Below, piece by piece: positions 52,280 to 63,262 of a stretch of DNA of 64,000 nucleotides. Every line of letters begins with the position of its first letter. The stretch's first letter is position 1. The stretch is from Trinickia symbiotica (GTDB lineage: Bacteria; Pseudomonadota; Gammaproteobacteria; Burkholderiales; Burkholderiaceae): contig NZ_PTIR01000013.1 of NCBI RefSeq assembly GCF_002934455.1, forward strand, positions 62,001-126,000. The letters are read 5' to 3'. Made by a program: the position numbers and the translations under genes. Below the pieces are notes generated by a model. That model was not told where the DNA came from. It made no database searches and saw only the letters and a program-made list of their open reading frames with translations.

Positions 52280-53035
52280 TCACGTAGCAGCCAAGAAGTC
52301 CGCACCGATCAGATCGATGCGGTCGGTGCAGATCGTGTCGACGCCCCACTGCGCGAGTTCGCGCGCACGTGCCGGATCGTTGACTGTGTAAGCGAGGATG
52401 AAGAGCCCCTCGGCCTTGATCTGCTCGACGAGCCGCGCGTCGAGCTTGCGATGATCGGCGTGCAACGAGACGCACTCGAGCGCGGCCGTCTGTGAACGCC
52501 AATCTTTGGGCACGCCGCCGAACAGCAAGCCGCGCGGCAGCGCCGGGGCCGCGTCGCGCGCGGCCGCGAGCGCCTCGAAGGAAAACGACGACAGCAGCGG
52601 CGGCAACCTCGCGCCGGCCCAAAGCCGCGCGGCCTCCGCGGCCACGCGTCGCCCAGTCGCCACCTCGCGCCCCGGACACGGCTTGATCTCGACATTCGCG
52701 GCGAGTCCGAGCGCCGCGCAGCGTGCGGCGACCGCATCGAGCGTCGGCATCCGCTCGCCCGCGAAACGGGCGTCGAACCAGCTCCCGGCATCGAGCACCT
52801 CGAGTTCGGCATAGGTCATGCCGGCCGCGGCTCCGCGTCCGTTCGACGTGCGGTCCACTTTGTCGTCATGGAGCAGGAAGACGACGTCGTCGGACGAGAG
52901 CTTCGCATCGAATTCGATCATGCGCAGCCCGAAACGCGCGCCCATATCGATCGCCGCCAAGGTGTTCTCGGGCGCGAGCGCGCCGCCGCCGCGATGCGCG
53001 ACCACGCGCGGGTAAGGCCAACTGATTGTCTTCAT
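52280..53035 (-). CDS. ugpQ: Glycerophosphodiester phosphodiesterase
   Basis: A 251-residue cytoplasmic enzyme that splits glycerophosphodiesters to glycerol-3-phosphate and alcohol. Active-site parts: AHRGGGALAPENT (general acid/base HR), EFDAKLSSDDVVFLLHDDKVDRTSNG and the metal-binding VEIKPCPG. It follows ugpC by 81 bp and uses substrates taken up by the Ugp system. An ATG two codons earlier (53041) is an alternative. Confidence 0.95.
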   Translation of the reverse strand: MKTISWPYPRVVAHRGGGALAPENTLAAIDMGARFGLRMIEFDAKLSSDDVVFLLHDDKVDRTSNGRGAAAGMTYAELEVLDAGSWFDARFAGERMPTLDAVAARCAALGLAANVEIKPCPGREVATGRRVAAEAARLWAGARLPPLLSSFSFEALAAARDAAPALPRGLLFGGVPKDWRSQTAALECVSLHADHRKLDARLVEQIKAEGLFILAYTVNDPARARELAQWGVDTICTDRIDLIGADFLAAT

Positions 53036-53116
53036 CGTCATCTGGGTTTCACTCGTTGCGCCCTTCGCCACCGCTCTCGCTTCGTCGCTTGCGCTCGCTG
53101 CTCTCCCGATGGCATT

Positions 53117-54202
53117 TCAGTTCGCTCGCCTGCCCGTAGCGGGATCGAAGAAATGCAGATGTTCGGCCGGCAAAGCGGCCGGCAGCGTCTCCCCGCGCGT
53201 CGGCCGCTGTCCGTGCGGAAGGCGAATCGTCACATCGTGGTCGCCCCAGCGCCCATGCGCCAGATTGTCCGCGCCGAGCAGCTCGCACGAATCGACGAGG
53301 AGCGATGCGCGAGGCCCGTCCGCGCGCGGCGTCATGTGCTCGGGCCGAATACCGAGAATCCACTCGCGCCCGCCCTCGACTGTGCCGCCGATGGCCTGCG
53401 CGCCGTCGAGCTCGAGGATCGGCCCGCCACCGGCCACTTCAAATCGGTTGCCCTCTTGCGACAGCCGTCCTGACACGAGGTTCATCGCCGGCGAGCCGAT
53501 GAAGCCCGCTACGAAGACCGTCGCCGGACGTTCATAGACTTCCGTCGGCGCGCCGATTTGCTCGGCATGCCCGCGATTCATGACGATCACGCGTTCCGCC
53601 AGCGTCATGGCTTCGACCTGATCGTGAGTGACATAGAGGCTCGTCGTTGCGAGCCGCGCATGCAACCGCTGGATCTCGAGCCGCATTTGCACGCGCAGCT
53701 TCGCGTCGAGATTCGAAAGCGGCTCGTCGAAGAGAAAAACGGCCGGCTCGCGCACGATTGCGCGGCCCATCGCCACGCGCTGTCGCTGTCCGCCCGAGAG
53801 CTCGCGCGGGCGCCGCGACAGCAACGGATCGAGCTCGAGAATCTTCGCGGCCGCCGCCACCCGCGCATCGATCTCGGCGCCGCTCACGCCGCGGATCTTG
53901 AGCCCGTAGGCCATGTTTTCGCGGACGCTCATATGCGGGTAGAGCGCGTAGTTCTGAAACACCATCGCAATGTCGCGATCCTTCGGCTCGAGGCCGTTGA
54001 CGACGCGCTCGCCGATCTTGATCTCGCCCTCGGATACGCTTTCGAGCCCCGCGACCATGCGCAGGAGCGTCGACTTGCCGCAGCCCGACGGGCCGACGAG
54101 AACGACGAATTCGCCGTCGCCGATTTCGACGTCGATGCCGTGCAGCACGTATTGCTTGGCATCGTAAGTCTTGCGCACGCGGTTCAAGCTCAATGCAGCC
54201 AT
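53117..54202 (-). CDS. ugpC: Glycerol-3-phosphate ABC transporter ATPase
   Basis: A 361-residue MalK-type ATPase: Walker [20 protein letters not shown], signature [16 protein letters not shown], Walker [18 protein letters not shown]-switch [13 protein letters not shown], followed by an OB-fold regulatory domain from about residue 235. It energises uptake by UgpAE. It follows ugpE by 70 bp. Confidence 0.95.
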   Translation of the reverse strand: MAALSLNRVRKTYDAKQYVLHGIDVEIGDGEFVVLVGPSGCGKSTLLRMVAGLESVSEGEIKIGERVVNGLEPKDRDIAMVFQNYALYPHMSVRENMAYGLKIRGVSGAEIDARVAAAAKILELDPLLSRRPRELSGGQRQRVAMGRAIVREPAVFLFDEPLSNLDAKLRVQMRLEIQRLHARLATTSLYVTHDQVEAMTLAERVIVMNRGHAEQIGAPTEVYERPATVFVAGFIGSPAMNLVSGRLSQEGNRFEVAGGGPILELDGAQAIGGTVEGGREWILGIRPEHMTPRADGPRASLLVDSCELLGADNLAHGRWGDHDVTIRLPHGQRPTRGETLPAALPAEHLHFFDPATGRRAN

Positions 54203-54272
54203 TCGGTTCGTTCTCCCGAGATCCTGATCCTTAGATAGTGCCCTGGCGGCCGCCGCTCGCGGGACGCCACTT

Positions 54273-55118
54273 TCATTTTTCCGAATCGACGAGGCCCCGC
54301 ACGAACCATCGCTGCATCACGATCACGATGACGAGCGGCGGCAGCATCGCGAGCAGCGTTGCCGCCATCACGTAATGCCATTCGGTGGCGGTGTCGCCGT
54401 TCCCGATCATCGACTTGATGCCGACGACAGCCGTCGTCAGCGACTGATCGCTCGTGATCAGGATCGGCCAGAGATACTGATTCCAGCCGTAGATGAACGT
54501 GATGACGAAGAGGGCCGCAATGTTCGTCTTCGAAAGCGGCAGGACTACGTCGCGGAAAAAGCGCAGCGGCCCGGCCCCGTCGATGCGCGCCGCCTCGATC
54601 AGCTCGTCCGGCAGCGTCATGAAGAACTGGCGGAAGAGGAACGTGGCCGTGGCCGACGCGATGAGCGGCAGCGTCAATCCCGCATAGCTGTTCGTCAGAT
54701 GCAGTGACGACACGACCTGCACGGTCGGAAAGATCCGCACCTCGACCGGCAGCATCAGCGTGATGAAAATCAGCCAGAACGCCGTGTTACGCAACGGGAA
54801 GCGAAAGAAGACGATGGCGTAGGCCGACAGAATCGAGACGGCGATCTTGCCGATCGAGATCGCGAGCGACATGACGAGACTGTTCATGAGCATCCGTCCG
54901 AACGGACTCGCCGCGTTGCCCGTACCGTGCGTCCATACGTGAACCAGGTTTTCGAGCAGATGCGTGCCCGGCATCAGTGAGAGGGGCACCGAGAAAACCT
55001 CGCGCTCGCTCATCGTCGCCGCGCAAAAGGCGACGTAAACGGGAAAGGCGATCACCAGGACGCCGGCGATCAACACCGCATGGCAAAAAAGGTCGAAGCC
55101 TCTTCGATTCTCGATCAT
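54273..55118 (-). CDS. ugpE: Glycerol-3-phosphate ABC transporter permease UgpE
   Basis: A 281-residue permease with six membrane helices and the EAA loop [29 protein letters not shown] that docks UgpC. The motif [15 protein letters not shown] in the periplasmic loop is typical for UgpE. It forms a heterodimer with UgpA and follows it by 19 bp. Confidence 0.95.
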   Translation of the reverse strand: MIENRRGFDLFCHAVLIAGVLVIAFPVYVAFCAATMSEREVFSVPLSLMPGTHLLENLVHVWTHGTGNAASPFGRMLMNSLVMSLAISIGKIAVSILSAYAIVFFRFPLRNTAFWLIFITLMLPVEVRIFPTVQVVSSLHLTNSYAGLTLPLIASATATFLFRQFFMTLPDELIEAARIDGAGPLRFFRDVVLPLSKTNIAALFVITFIYGWNQYLWPILITSDQSLTTAVVGIKSMIGNGDTATEWHYVMAATLLAMLPPLVIVIVMQRWFVRGLVDSEK

Positions 55119-55137
55119 CGGAACTTGCTCCGTGGAA

Positions 55138-56028
55138 TCACGTGTATTGCACCTTGCGTTCGATGAAGCGAAATTGGATGACGGTCAGCGCGACGACGAT
55201 CACCATCAACACGATCGACTGCGCGCCCGAACTGCCGATATCGAGCCCTTGAAATCCTTCCGCGAAAATCTTGTAGATGAGCGTCTTCGTCGCCTGCGCG
55301 GGGCCGCCTCCGGTCGCCGCGTCGATGACGGGAAACGTGTCGAAGAACGCGTAGACGAGATTGACGACGAGCAGAAAGAACGTCGTGGGAGACAGCAGCG
55401 GCAGTGCGATGCCGAAAAATCGCCTGACGGGACCCGCTCCGTCGATCGCCGCGGCCTCGATCAGCGAGCGCGGAATCGCCTGCAGCCCCGCATAGAAGAA
55501 CAGAAAGCTGTAGCTGACCTGCTTCCAGACGGAGGCGAGCACGACGAGAAACATCGCCTGGGAGCCGTTGAGCGCGTGGTTCCAGACGACGCCGCCCTTC
55601 GCGAGCGCATACGTGATAAGGCCGATGCTCGGATTGAAGAGAAAGGCCCATAGCACGGCCGCGATGGCCGGCGCCACGGCATACGGCCAGATCAGCAGTG
55701 TCCGATAAGCCTTGGCGCCGCGCGTCACGCGATCCGCGCAAGCGGCGAGCAACAGCGAGACGACAAGGCCCGAGCCCGTCACCAGCGCGCTGAAGATCAG
55801 CGTCGTCTTGAAGGAATCGAGGTACAGCGGATCCGCCAACAAATGCGCGAAATTGGCGAAACCGACGAATTGGCTCGAAGTGCCGAACGCGTCCTGCATT
55901 TGCGTCGACTGCCACAGCGCGACACCGGCCGGCCACAGAAAGAAGACGGCGGTGATCGCGAGCTGTGGCGCGACGAGCAGATACGGCAGCGGACTCGCGG
56001 CGAAGCGGGACCGGGAACGTTCGCTCAT
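55138..56028 (-). CDS. ugpA: Glycerol-3-phosphate ABC transporter permease UgpA
   Basis: A 296-residue permease with six membrane helices, the start of which ([20 protein letters not shown]) is characteristic, and the EAA loop [20 protein letters not shown]. It pairs with UgpE to pass glycerol-3-phosphate and glycerophosphodiesters delivered by UgpB. It begins 12 bp after ugpB. Confidence 0.95.
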   Translation of the reverse strand: MSERSRSRFAASPLPYLLVAPQLAITAVFFLWPAGVALWQSTQMQDAFGTSSQFVGFANFAHLLADPLYLDSFKTTLIFSALVTGSGLVVSLLLAACADRVTRGAKAYRTLLIWPYAVAPAIAAVLWAFLFNPSIGLITYALAKGGVVWNHALNGSQAMFLVVLASVWKQVSYSFLFFYAGLQAIPRSLIEAAAIDGAGPVRRFFGIALPLLSPTTFFLLVVNLVYAFFDTFPVIDAATGGGPAQATKTLIYKIFAEGFQGLDIGSSGAQSIVLMVIVVALTVIQFRFIERKVQYT

Positions 56029-56040
56029 GGCCGGCGCGTG

Positions 56041-57369
56041 TTACGTGCCCGATTGCTCGAAGCGGCGCAGCAGCTCGTTGCCACGCGACACCGCCGAATC
56101 GAGCGCATCCTTGGGCGTCTTCTTCTGCGCCCAGACCTGCTCGAGCTCTTCGTCGATGACCGTTCGGATCTGCGGCATATTGCCGAGACGCAGCCCCTTG
56201 GTGAACGGCAGCGGCGGCTTGTTCAGCATTTGCTTGGTCGCCGTGTCCGCGCCCGGATGCTGCGCGTAAAAACCGTGCTGTTCCGCGAGCTCGTACGCGG
56301 CTTTCGTGACCGGCAGATAGCCCGTGTCCTCATGCCACTTCGCGGCAATCGCGGGCGAGCTCAGATAGGCGAGAAACTTCGCGACACCCTTGTAGACGTT
56401 GGCATCCTTGCCCGCGAGCACCCAGAGGCTCGCGCCGCCGATGATCGCGTTCTGCGGCGCGCCCTTCACGCTCGCATCGTAGGGCATCATGCCGGTGCCG
56501 AAGTCGAACTTCGCATACTTGCGGACGTTCGCGAGCGAGCTCGACGAGTTCGTCATGATGCCGCAATCGCCGCTGTAGAACTTCGAGTTTGCCTCGTCCT
56601 TGCGGCCCGCGTAGGTGAATGTGCCTTCCTTGGCCATCTTCTGCAGCATGGCGATATGCGCGATTTGCTGCGGCCCGTTGAACTCGAGCTTGGCGTCGGT
56701 GCCGTCGAAGCCGTTGTTCTCGCTCGCGAACGGCAGGCCGTGCCAGGCGCTGTAGTTCTCGAGCTGGATCCAGCTTTGCCAGCCGGTCGTGAAGCCGCAC
56801 GACATGCCGGCCGCCTTCAGCTTCGCGGCATCCGCAGCCACTTCTTCCCACGTCTTGGGCGGCTGGTTCGGATCGAGGCCCGCCTTTTTGAACGCATCCT
56901 TGTTGTAATAGAGCACCGGCGTCGAGCTGTTGAACGGCATCGAAACGAGCTCGTCCGTCTTCGCGTCGCTGTAGTAGCTGGCGACCGTCGGCACGAACGC
57001 CTTTTGGTCGAGCGGCACGCCGGCCTGCTTGAACACGTCCGTCGCCGGGATGATCGCCTTCTTGGCCTGCATCATCGTCGCCGTGCCGACTTCGTACACC
57101 TGCAGGATCGCCGGCGCGTTGCCGCTGCGATAGGCCGCGATGCCGGCCGCGAGCGTCTGATCGTAGGTTCCCTTGAAGACCGGCACGATCTTGTAATCGC
57201 TCTGGGAGGCATTGAAGTCCTTGGCGATATCGTTGACGCGCTCGCCGAGCGCCGCGTCCATCGCATGCCAGAACTGAATTTCCGTCGCCGCAACGGCGCT
57301 TTGGCTGGCCCCGGCGGCAAGCGCCGCGCCGAACGCCATCGAACGAACCCACGTCGAACAACGCTTCAT
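56041..57369 (-). CDS. ugpB: Glycerol-3-phosphate-binding periplasmic protein
   Basis: A 442-residue solute-binding protein with a signal peptide (about residues 1-27, ending QSAVAA) and the mature start [19 protein letters not shown], the canonical ligand-contacting segment of UgpB. Other UgpB-type parts are [20 protein letters not shown] and [21 protein letters not shown] 57369 has AAGGAG upstream. First gene of ugpBAECQ; the promoter should be in 57370-57520. Phosphate-starvation control is expected from relatives, but no clear Pho box was seen. Confidence 0.96.
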   Translation of the reverse strand: MKRCSTWVRSMAFGAALAAGASQSAVAATEIQFWHAMDAALGERVNDIAKDFNASQSDYKIVPVFKGTYDQTLAAGIAAYRSGNAPAILQVYEVGTATMMQAKKAIIPATDVFKQAGVPLDQKAFVPTVASYYSDAKTDELVSMPFNSSTPVLYYNKDAFKKAGLDPNQPPKTWEEVAADAAKLKAAGMSCGFTTGWQSWIQLENYSAWHGLPFASENNGFDGTDAKLEFNGPQQIAHIAMLQKMAKEGTFTYAGRKDEANSKFYSGDCGIMTNSSSSLANVRKYAKFDFGTGMMPYDASVKGAPQNAIIGGASLWVLAGKDANVYKGVAKFLAYLSSPAIAAKWHEDTGYLPVTKAAYELAEQHGFYAQHPGADTATKQMLNKPPLPFTKGLRLGNMPQIRTVIDEELEQVWAQKKTPKDALDSAVSRGNELLRRFEQSGT

Positions 57370-57520
57370 TTGTCTTCTTCTCCTTGGAAAATGACACCCG
57401 GCCTGTAGGCCCGCGTGGCATATACCCCGCAACGACGTGCCCGCTTTCGCGTCCACGCCCGTCTCGCGAGGCTTGCGGTCAGTGGACCGGGCCTCGCCGT
57501 CCTTCGGCAGACCGGGCAGT

Positions 57521-58738
57521 CTATTGGTCGTTTATGACAAAAAGACGTTGGTATTCCTTGAGCGCGTATCGATCCGTCATGCCGGCGATGTAATGGGCAA
57601 TGCGCCGCGGCTGATCGGTCGGATCGTCCGCGATGTAATCGGGCGGCAAAAGCCGCGGATCGTCGGTGAACGCGTCGAAGAGCCCGGTAATGACGCGCCG
57701 CGCCTTGTTGGCCATCCGCATGACGCGGTAATGGCGGTAAAGATTCTTGAAGAGAAAGCGCTTGAGCTCGGCGGCCTGCGCGGCGATGGGCTCGCTATGC
57801 GCGACGAGCGGCGGCGCCGCGCGCACGGCGTCGAGCGAATCGGGCGCGTGCTCGAGGAGATTGCGACGCGTCGCCTCGATGAGGTCGACGATCAGCGTGT
57901 TGATGATGCGGCGCACCGTTTCATGCACGAGCCGACGTCCATCGAGCCGCGGATGCGCGCGCCGGGCCTCTTCGTAGTGTGTCTGCCAAAGCTCCACTTC
58001 CGCGAGCTGCTCGATCGTCAGCAGCCCTGAACGAAGTCCGTCGTCGACATCGTGATTGTTGTAGGCGATTTCATCGGCGATGTTGGCGATCTGCGCTTCG
58101 ATTGAAGGGCGCCGCCCCTTCAGGAATCGCTCGCCGAGCTCACCGAGCTTCGTCGCATTCTCTCGCGAGCAATGCTTGAGAATGCCCTCGCGCGTCTCGA
58201 AGCAGAGATTGAGTCCGTCGAATGCGCCGTAATGCTCTTCCAGTTCGTCGACGACGGCGAGGCTCTGCAGGTTATGCTCGAAGCCGCCATACGCGCGCAT
58301 GCAGTCGTTCAACGCATCCTGCCCGGCATGACCGAACGGCGTGTGGCCGAGGTCGTGCGCGAGCGAAATCGCTTCGACGAGATCTTCGTTCACGCGCAGG
58401 TTGCGCGCGACCGAACGCGCGATTTGCGCCACTTCGAGGCTGTGCGTGAGCCGCGTGCGAAATAGATCGCCCTCGTGATTGACGAAAACCTGTGTCTTGT
58501 ATTCGAGGCGCCTGAAGGCCGTGGAATGGACGATACGGTCGCGATCGCGCTGGAATTCGGTGCGCGCGACGGGCGCGGGCTCCGGGTAGCGCCGGCCGCG
58601 CGAGCGCGACGAATGAGCGGCGTACGGAGCGAGGTGCGCTTCGAGCATCGCGACCGTCGGTGCGCCCAATACGCCAGGCGACGGCTCCTCGCGCGCTTCG
58701 GTTCGCGACGCGCCGGTCGATTCTTCATGCGTCGGCAT
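57521..58738 (-). CDS. dgt: dGTP triphosphohydrolase-like protein
   Basis: A 405-residue HD-domain enzyme hydrolysing dNTPs to nucleoside and triphosphate. Metal ligands appear in [15 protein letters not shown] and [18 protein letters not shown] (HD motif) with the later D in [15 protein letters not shown]. The [25 protein letters not shown] block is typical. ATG 58738 has AAGG 8 nt upstream, better than GTG 58747. It follows aroB by 88 bp, the conserved aroK-aroB-dgt order. Confidence 0.94.
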   Translation of the reverse strand: MPTHEESTGASRTEAREEPSPGVLGAPTVAMLEAHLAPYAAHSSRSRGRRYPEPAPVARTEFQRDRDRIVHSTAFRRLEYKTQVFVNHEGDLFRTRLTHSLEVAQIARSVARNLRVNEDLVEAISLAHDLGHTPFGHAGQDALNDCMRAYGGFEHNLQSLAVVDELEEHYGAFDGLNLCFETREGILKHCSRENATKLGELGERFLKGRRPSIEAQIANIADEIAYNNHDVDDGLRSGLLTIEQLAEVELWQTHYEEARRAHPRLDGRRLVHETVRRIINTLIVDLIEATRRNLLEHAPDSLDAVRAAPPLVAHSEPIAAQAAELKRFLFKNLYRHYRVMRMANKARRVITGLFDAFTDDPRLLPPDYIADDPTDQPRRIAHYIAGMTDRYALKEYQRLFVINDQ

Positions 58739-58826
58739 CTGCTTCACCTTCCTCCGCCTCCTATTCCAACGTCACGCCAGTTCGGTGTCCTCGGCGTTTG
58801 CCATCGCATCCGCCGTTCGAGCGAGG

Positions 58827-59903
58827 TCAGCCACTTGCGGCGAGCGTCGCGCGCAGCGCCGCCTCGGGCGCGCTCGTGATCAGTGGCTCGCCGAGTCGCT
58901 TCAGGAGGACGAACTTGATCGTGCCCGCCTCGGCCTTCTTGTCGCCCTTCATCAATTCGATATAGCGCTCTTCGCCGAGCGCCGGCGCACGCACCGGCAG
59001 GCGGGCGGCCGAGACCAGGGCGAGCAGGCGCTTGCGCGAGGCATCGTCCAAATGCCCGAGCCGCACCGATAGATCGGCCGCCATCGCCATGCCGCAGCCG
59101 ACGGCTTCGCCATGCAGCCATTCACCGTAGCCGAGACCTGCTTCGATCGCATGACCGAACGTGTGCCCGAAATTGAGAATGGCGCGCAAGCCGCCCTCGC
59201 GCTCGTCGGCGGCGACGACCGACGCCTTGATCTCGCAGCAGCGCTTGATCGCATGCGCGAGCGCGTCGGCGTCACAACGATTGAGCGCCTCGACGTTCGC
59301 CTCGATCCATTCGAAGAACGCCGCATCGGCAATCGCGGCCGTCTTGATGACTTCGGCGATGCCTGCCGCCAGTTCCCGCTCGGGCAGCGTTCGCAAGGCG
59401 GCCGTATCGGCCACGACGGCGAGCGGCTGGTAGAAGGCGCCGATCATGTTCTTGCCGAGCGGATGATTGATGCCCGTCTTGCCACCCACCGACGAATCGA
59501 CCTGCGAGAGCAGCGTCGTCGGCACCTGGATGAACGGTACGCCGCGCATGTAGCTGGCCGCCGCGAAGCCCGTCATGTCGCCGATCACGCCGCCGCCCAG
59601 CGCGATCAGCGTCGTTTTGCGATCCGCATGCCGCTCCATCAGCGCATCGAAAATGCGGTTGAGCGTTTCCCAGTTCTTGTAAGCTTCGCCGTCGGGCAGC
59701 ACGACCGTCGATACCGTCTTGCCGAGCGGCGCGAGCGCCGCTCGCAACCGGTCTCCGTAAAGCGGCTCCACGGTCGTGTTCGTCACGATCGTCACGGTGG
59801 CACCCGCGATGTGCGGCGCGAAGAGATCGGTGCGGCCGATGAGATCGGCCCCGATCTGAATGGGATAGCTGCGTTCGCCTAAATCGACACTGACCGTAAT
59901 CAT
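58827..59903 (-). CDS. aroB: 3-dehydroquinate synthase
   Basis: Second step of the shikimate pathway, forming dehydroquinate from DAHP with NAD and a divalent metal. The 358-residue enzyme has the NAD-binding [20 protein letters not shown] and [21 protein letters not shown] blocks, the [21 protein letters not shown] motif and metal ligands in [10 protein letters not shown] ([20 protein letters not shown]). It follows aroK by 25 bp. Confidence 0.97.
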   Translation of the reverse strand: MITVSVDLGERSYPIQIGADLIGRTDLFAPHIAGATVTIVTNTTVEPLYGDRLRAALAPLGKTVSTVVLPDGEAYKNWETLNRIFDALMERHADRKTTLIALGGGVIGDMTGFAAASYMRGVPFIQVPTTLLSQVDSSVGGKTGINHPLGKNMIGAFYQPLAVVADTAALRTLPERELAAGIAEVIKTAAIADAAFFEWIEANVEALNRCDADALAHAIKRCCEIKASVVAADEREGGLRAILNFGHTFGHAIEAGLGYGEWLHGEAVGCGMAMAADLSVRLGHLDDASRKRLLALVSAARLPVRAPALGEERYIELMKGDKKAEAGTIKFVLLKRLGEPLITSAPEAALRATLAASG

Positions 59904-59928
59904 CGAGGAGTTGCTCCGCTAAGCCTCG

Positions 59929-60480
59929 TCAAGAGTTGACCTGCCGGTTGATGCCGGCCATTTCGAGTTGCATGAGGACCATGTTGACGAGCCCGCTCAC
60001 CGACGGCCGCCCCGTTTCGACGACGAAATGGGCGCATTCGCGATAAAGCGGGTCGCGCAGTTCGTAAAGCGCCTCCAGCTTCGCCTTCGGATCTTCGGTC
60101 TGGAGCAACGGCCGGTTTTTGTCCTTGCGCGTGCGCAGCCAAAGATCGTGAGGATTCGCCCGAAGATAAACGACCAGGCCGCGCGTGTGCAGCAACTCCC
60201 TATTATTCGGACGCAAGATCGCTCCGCCGCCCGTGGCGAGCACGATGGACTGGCGCGCCGTCAACTCGGCGATCATCTGCGCTTCGCGCTCGCGAAAGCC
60301 CGCCTCTCCCTCCAGCTCGAAGATGACGGGGATGCGCGCGCCCGTGCGCGCCTCGATTTCATGGTCCGAATCGAAGAACGGCCGATCGAGCCGGCGAGCC
60401 ACGGCGCGTCCCACGGTGGTCTTGCCGGCCCCCATGAGTCCCACGAAGAAAATATTGGTGTCAGCGCCCCGCTCTTGCAA
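59929..60480 (-). CDS. aroK: Shikimate kinase
   Basis: A 183-residue kinase phosphorylating shikimate: P-loop [18 protein letters not shown], shikimate-binding [23 protein letters not shown] and [16 protein letters not shown], and the lid KNRPLL. There is no ATG near the N-terminus. A TTG at 60507 opens the frame but has no ribosome binding site; the TTG at 60480 has AGAGGA 6 nt upstream and yields an N-terminus of normal length for AroK, so I chose it. It precedes aroB and follows pilQ. Confidence 0.95.
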   Translation of the reverse strand: MQERGADTNIFFVGLMGAGKTTVGRAVARRLDRPFFDSDHEIEARTGARIPVIFELEGEAGFREREAQMIAELTARQSIVLATGGGAILRPNNRELLHTRGLVVYLRANPHDLWLRTRKDKNRPLLQTEDPKAKLEALYELRDPLYRECAHFVVETGRPSVSGLVNMVLMQLEMAGINRQVNS

Positions 60481-60641
60481 CGGTATTCCTCTGATTGATT
60501 CGGACAAAGTTCGTGGCGCAGCTTACTGGCAAAGCCGCAAGCTTGTCGAGTGCGCCAGCCGGCCGCGCCCGGACGGCCCGCCCGGAGCCCGCGCCGGCGC
60601 GCTCGCCACTGTCGCCAACGTTTCCGCATGGCCGGCCGGGC

Positions 60642-62312
60642 TCAATCGAGTTCGACGACGCGCGGAGTGATGAAAACGGCAAGCTCTTTCGCTTGCTCAC
60701 GCTGCGCCCGATGGCGGAAAAGCGCACCCAAAATGGGTATTTTGCCCAACACTGGCACGCCCGTCACATCGTCGCGGTCCTCGGTCTCGTAAATCCCTCC
60801 AATCGACACCGTGCCGCCGTCCTCCACCTCGACGCGCGTTTGCACGCGTTTCGTGTCGATGGCGGGTCCGGCGGCCGTCTCTTGTCCCACGCTGTCCTTC
60901 GCGATTTCGAGGTCCAGAATCACTCGCCCGTTCGGCGTGATCCGCGGCTCCACGTCGAGTTTGAGCGTCGCCCGGCGAAATTGCACGCCGACGCCGTTGC
61001 GCACCCGGGCCTGATAAGGGATCTCGGTACCTTGCTCGACCATGGCCTTGGCCCTGTCGGCTGTCACGACGCGCGGGCTCGACACGATCTGGCCCCGCCC
61101 CTGCGCTTCGAGCGCCGAAAGCTCGGTCGTGATGAGGCGCGTGGCCCGTGCGGCGAAAAGCGCGAGGCCGACCGTGGCCGCATCGAAACCGCCGAGCGCG
61201 CGGGCCGAAAGGTCATGGACGACGCCGTCTTTGCCGCCGGCGAGGCCGAGCGCCTGCGCTCCCGCGCCGCCGCCATCCGCTTTCGCACTGGTCGAGTATA
61301 GCGACAGCCGGGCGCCCAGATCGCGCGAAAACCCGCGCACGCCCTCGACGATGCGCGCTTCGATGAGCACCTGACGCGTCGGCTTGTCGAGCTCGGCGAT
61401 CAGGTCGGCCACCTGGGCGAGACGAGCATCGAGGTCCGTCACGAACAACAGGTTCGTGCGTGCGTCGGCCATCGCGCCCCCGCGCTTGGAGAGGACACGT
61501 TGCGCGCCAGGTGCCGTCAGCAGACGCTGAACATCCTCGGCGCGCGGATAGCGCAGCGCGAATGTTCTGCTCGAGAGCGGCTCGAGATCGGCCGCCCGCG
61601 CGTGCGACTCGAAGCGCTGACGCTGACGCGCCGCGAGCTCCGCGAGCGGCGCGACCCAGATCACGTTTCCGCGTCGCGCCATCGCGAGCCCATTCACATC
61701 GAGCAGCGTGTCGAATGCGGTACGCCACGGCACGTTATCGAGGTGAAGCGACACCGAGCCGCGCACTTTCTCGCTGGCCACGATGTTGAGGCCCGTGAAG
61801 CGCGCAAACGCTTCGAGGACGTCCGCGAGCTCCGCCTGACGGAAATGGAGGGTGATCGGTTTGTCGTCGTCCGTCTTCCCGTCCCGCGCGCCGATCCGAC
61901 CTTCATGCGACTCGCTGATGCGCTCGGCCGGGGCGAGCGGCACGGGCGGCCCCTCGAGCGCCTGCCGCGGACCGGGCAACGCCTGGCCTGGCAGGCCATC
62001 CGGTGTCGCGGCGGTACGCCCAAGGCCGGCGGACGGAACTTCGCGAGCGGGAACGGAAGCGCGCGTTTCGGCAATATCGGCGTCCGGTCGCTCGCCGATG
62101 TCGGCAGCACCGGCAACATGGCTATTGCGGTCACTGACGCGATCCAGGTCATCGTCGTCGCTATCTTCGCCGTCGTCGTAAGCGTCCTGGTAGGACACGG
62201 CGTCCGTCATCGCCGGTGGCAGCGGCGGCAGCGGCGGCAATGCCGCATGCGCGAAAGCGACGGCCATGGACGAAGCGGCGGACAGACAGACCAAAATTCG
62301 CCGGTTCCTCAT
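60642..62312 (-). CDS. pilQ: Type IV pilus secretin PilQ (short, HofQ-like)
   Basis: A 556-residue outer-membrane secretin. Signal peptide 1-23, then an Asp/Pro-rich disordered stretch (about 24-145, including EDSDDDDLDRVSD), an STN/N0 domain (LHFRQAELADVLEAFARFTG), N1 repeats (FALRYPRAEDVQRLL) and the secretin core (VLIEARIVEGVRGFSRDLGA; EIPYQARVRNGVGVQFRRAT; GVPVLGKIPILGALFRH). No AMIN peptidoglycan-binding domain is visible, unlike long PilQ proteins. Its ATG overlaps the stop of the preceding gene (ATGA). Confidence 0.93.
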   Translation of the reverse strand: MRNRRILVCLSAASSMAVAFAHAALPPLPPLPPAMTDAVSYQDAYDDGEDSDDDDLDRVSDRNSHVAGAADIGERPDADIAETRASVPAREVPSAGLGRTAATPDGLPGQALPGPRQALEGPPVPLAPAERISESHEGRIGARDGKTDDDKPITLHFRQAELADVLEAFARFTGLNIVASEKVRGSVSLHLDNVPWRTAFDTLLDVNGLAMARRGNVIWVAPLAELAARQRQRFESHARAADLEPLSSRTFALRYPRAEDVQRLLTAPGAQRVLSKRGGAMADARTNLLFVTDLDARLAQVADLIAELDKPTRQVLIEARIVEGVRGFSRDLGARLSLYSTSAKADGGGAGAQALGLAGGKDGVVHDLSARALGGFDAATVGLALFAARATRLITTELSALEAQGRGQIVSSPRVVTADRAKAMVEQGTEIPYQARVRNGVGVQFRRATLKLDVEPRITPNGRVILDLEIAKDSVGQETAAGPAIDTKRVQTRVEVEDGGTVSIGGIYETEDRDDVTGVPVLGKIPILGALFRHRAQREQAKELAVFITPRVVELD

Positions 62313-63262
62313 GAGATCGTTTCCTTCTCGAGCTTCATCACGCGCCGTTGTTCTCCGCTTGCGAGCGTCACGCCGCGCGCGTCGATACTGACGACCTGCT
62401 CCGTACCTATCGTCTGGCCAGGCCAGTAGATGGCCACGCCATCGTCGGTCGCGAGCAAGGCGAGCCCATGCGCCCGCGCTTGCTCGTGTATGAAGCCGAC
62501 CAGACGGATCTCGGTCGCGCGCGTTCCCGCATGCACGCCCGGCGCGGCGGCAAACGGATCGACGAACAAGTCCAGACCGCCGTCGGCTTTCACGGCCTCG
62601 GCAATCGTCGCGTCATCGGCGAGCGAGTCGCCAGGCAGTGCGTCGTACACCTGCAGTGTCGCGTCGATCGCGAGTCCGTCTTCTGCGGGCTCGAGCTGCA
62701 GAGCAACCGGCACGGCCAGCGCCGGCAGTTCCGACAACGCCCGCACGAACGCAAGAAGTGCGGCAAACTCGCCCTTTGCCGCGACCCGCACGGCCCTCGA
62801 AGCCCGAATGCGGTCTGAGCCGACGGCGCCCGGTTCGAGGGCGCTCACCATCATGCCGCTTCGCTCCGCGAGAGAAGAAATGGCCTGCCACATGGCTGTC
62901 GGCGAGCGAGACGCCGCATCGCGAGAAGCATCGCTGTGACTTGCCGCCTTTTTCATCGCCGGCAACCGCTCGAGGGCGGCGCGCGCCTCTTCGACACGTC
63001 GCTCAAGATCCGCCAACTCGGCTCTGCTGCCCGCCGTCGCACCGACACCGGCCGCGCGCCAACCGTGCGCGCCGAGTGTGAACGCGGTGGCGGCAAGCGC
63101 GACATGCGCGAGGAGCCGATGCGTCCCGCTCCAACGTTCGGGAGGGGACGCAAAGCTTGCGAGCCATCGAGGGAATTGCTGTCCGTGGGCCGCCGGTCGC
63201 TGCGCCGCGCGTGCCATCCCGCGCAAGAATCCGCCACCGTCTTTCTTCGCAACCGCTATCAT
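62309..63262 (-). CDS. PilO-PilP fusion-like type IV pilus alignment protein
   Basis: A 317-residue protein combining two partners that are normally separate. Residues about 48-70 form a membrane helix, followed by a coiled coil (AELADLERRVEEARAALERL) and a PilO-like ferredoxin domain (GEFAALLAFVRALSELPALA). The C-terminal 80 residues (FVDPFAAAPG; TEIRLVGFIHEQARAHGLAL; YWPGQTIGTEQVVSIDARGV) match the PilP beta domain that docks on PilQ. ATGA overlaps join it to both pilN and pilQ, so there is no room for a separate pilO or pilP. Confidence 0.8.
   Translation of the reverse strand: MIAVAKKDGGGFLRGMARAAQRPAAHGQQFPRWLASFASPPERWSGTHRLLAHVALAATAFTLGAHGWRAAGVGATAGSRAELADLERRVEEARAALERLPAMKKAASHSDASRDAASRSPTAMWQAISSLAERSGMMVSALEPGAVGSDRIRASRAVRVAAKGEFAALLAFVRALSELPALAVPVALQLEPAEDGLAIDATLQVYDALPGDSLADDATIAEAVKADGGLDLFVDPFAAAPGVHAGTRATEIRLVGFIHEQARAHGLALLATDDGVAIYWPGQTIGTEQVVSIDARGVTLASGEQRRVMKLEKETIS

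Noticed and set aside
57370-57520. Pho box before ugpB
   Set aside because: No clear pair of CTGTCAT-like heptamers at 11-bp spacing could be read in this gap.
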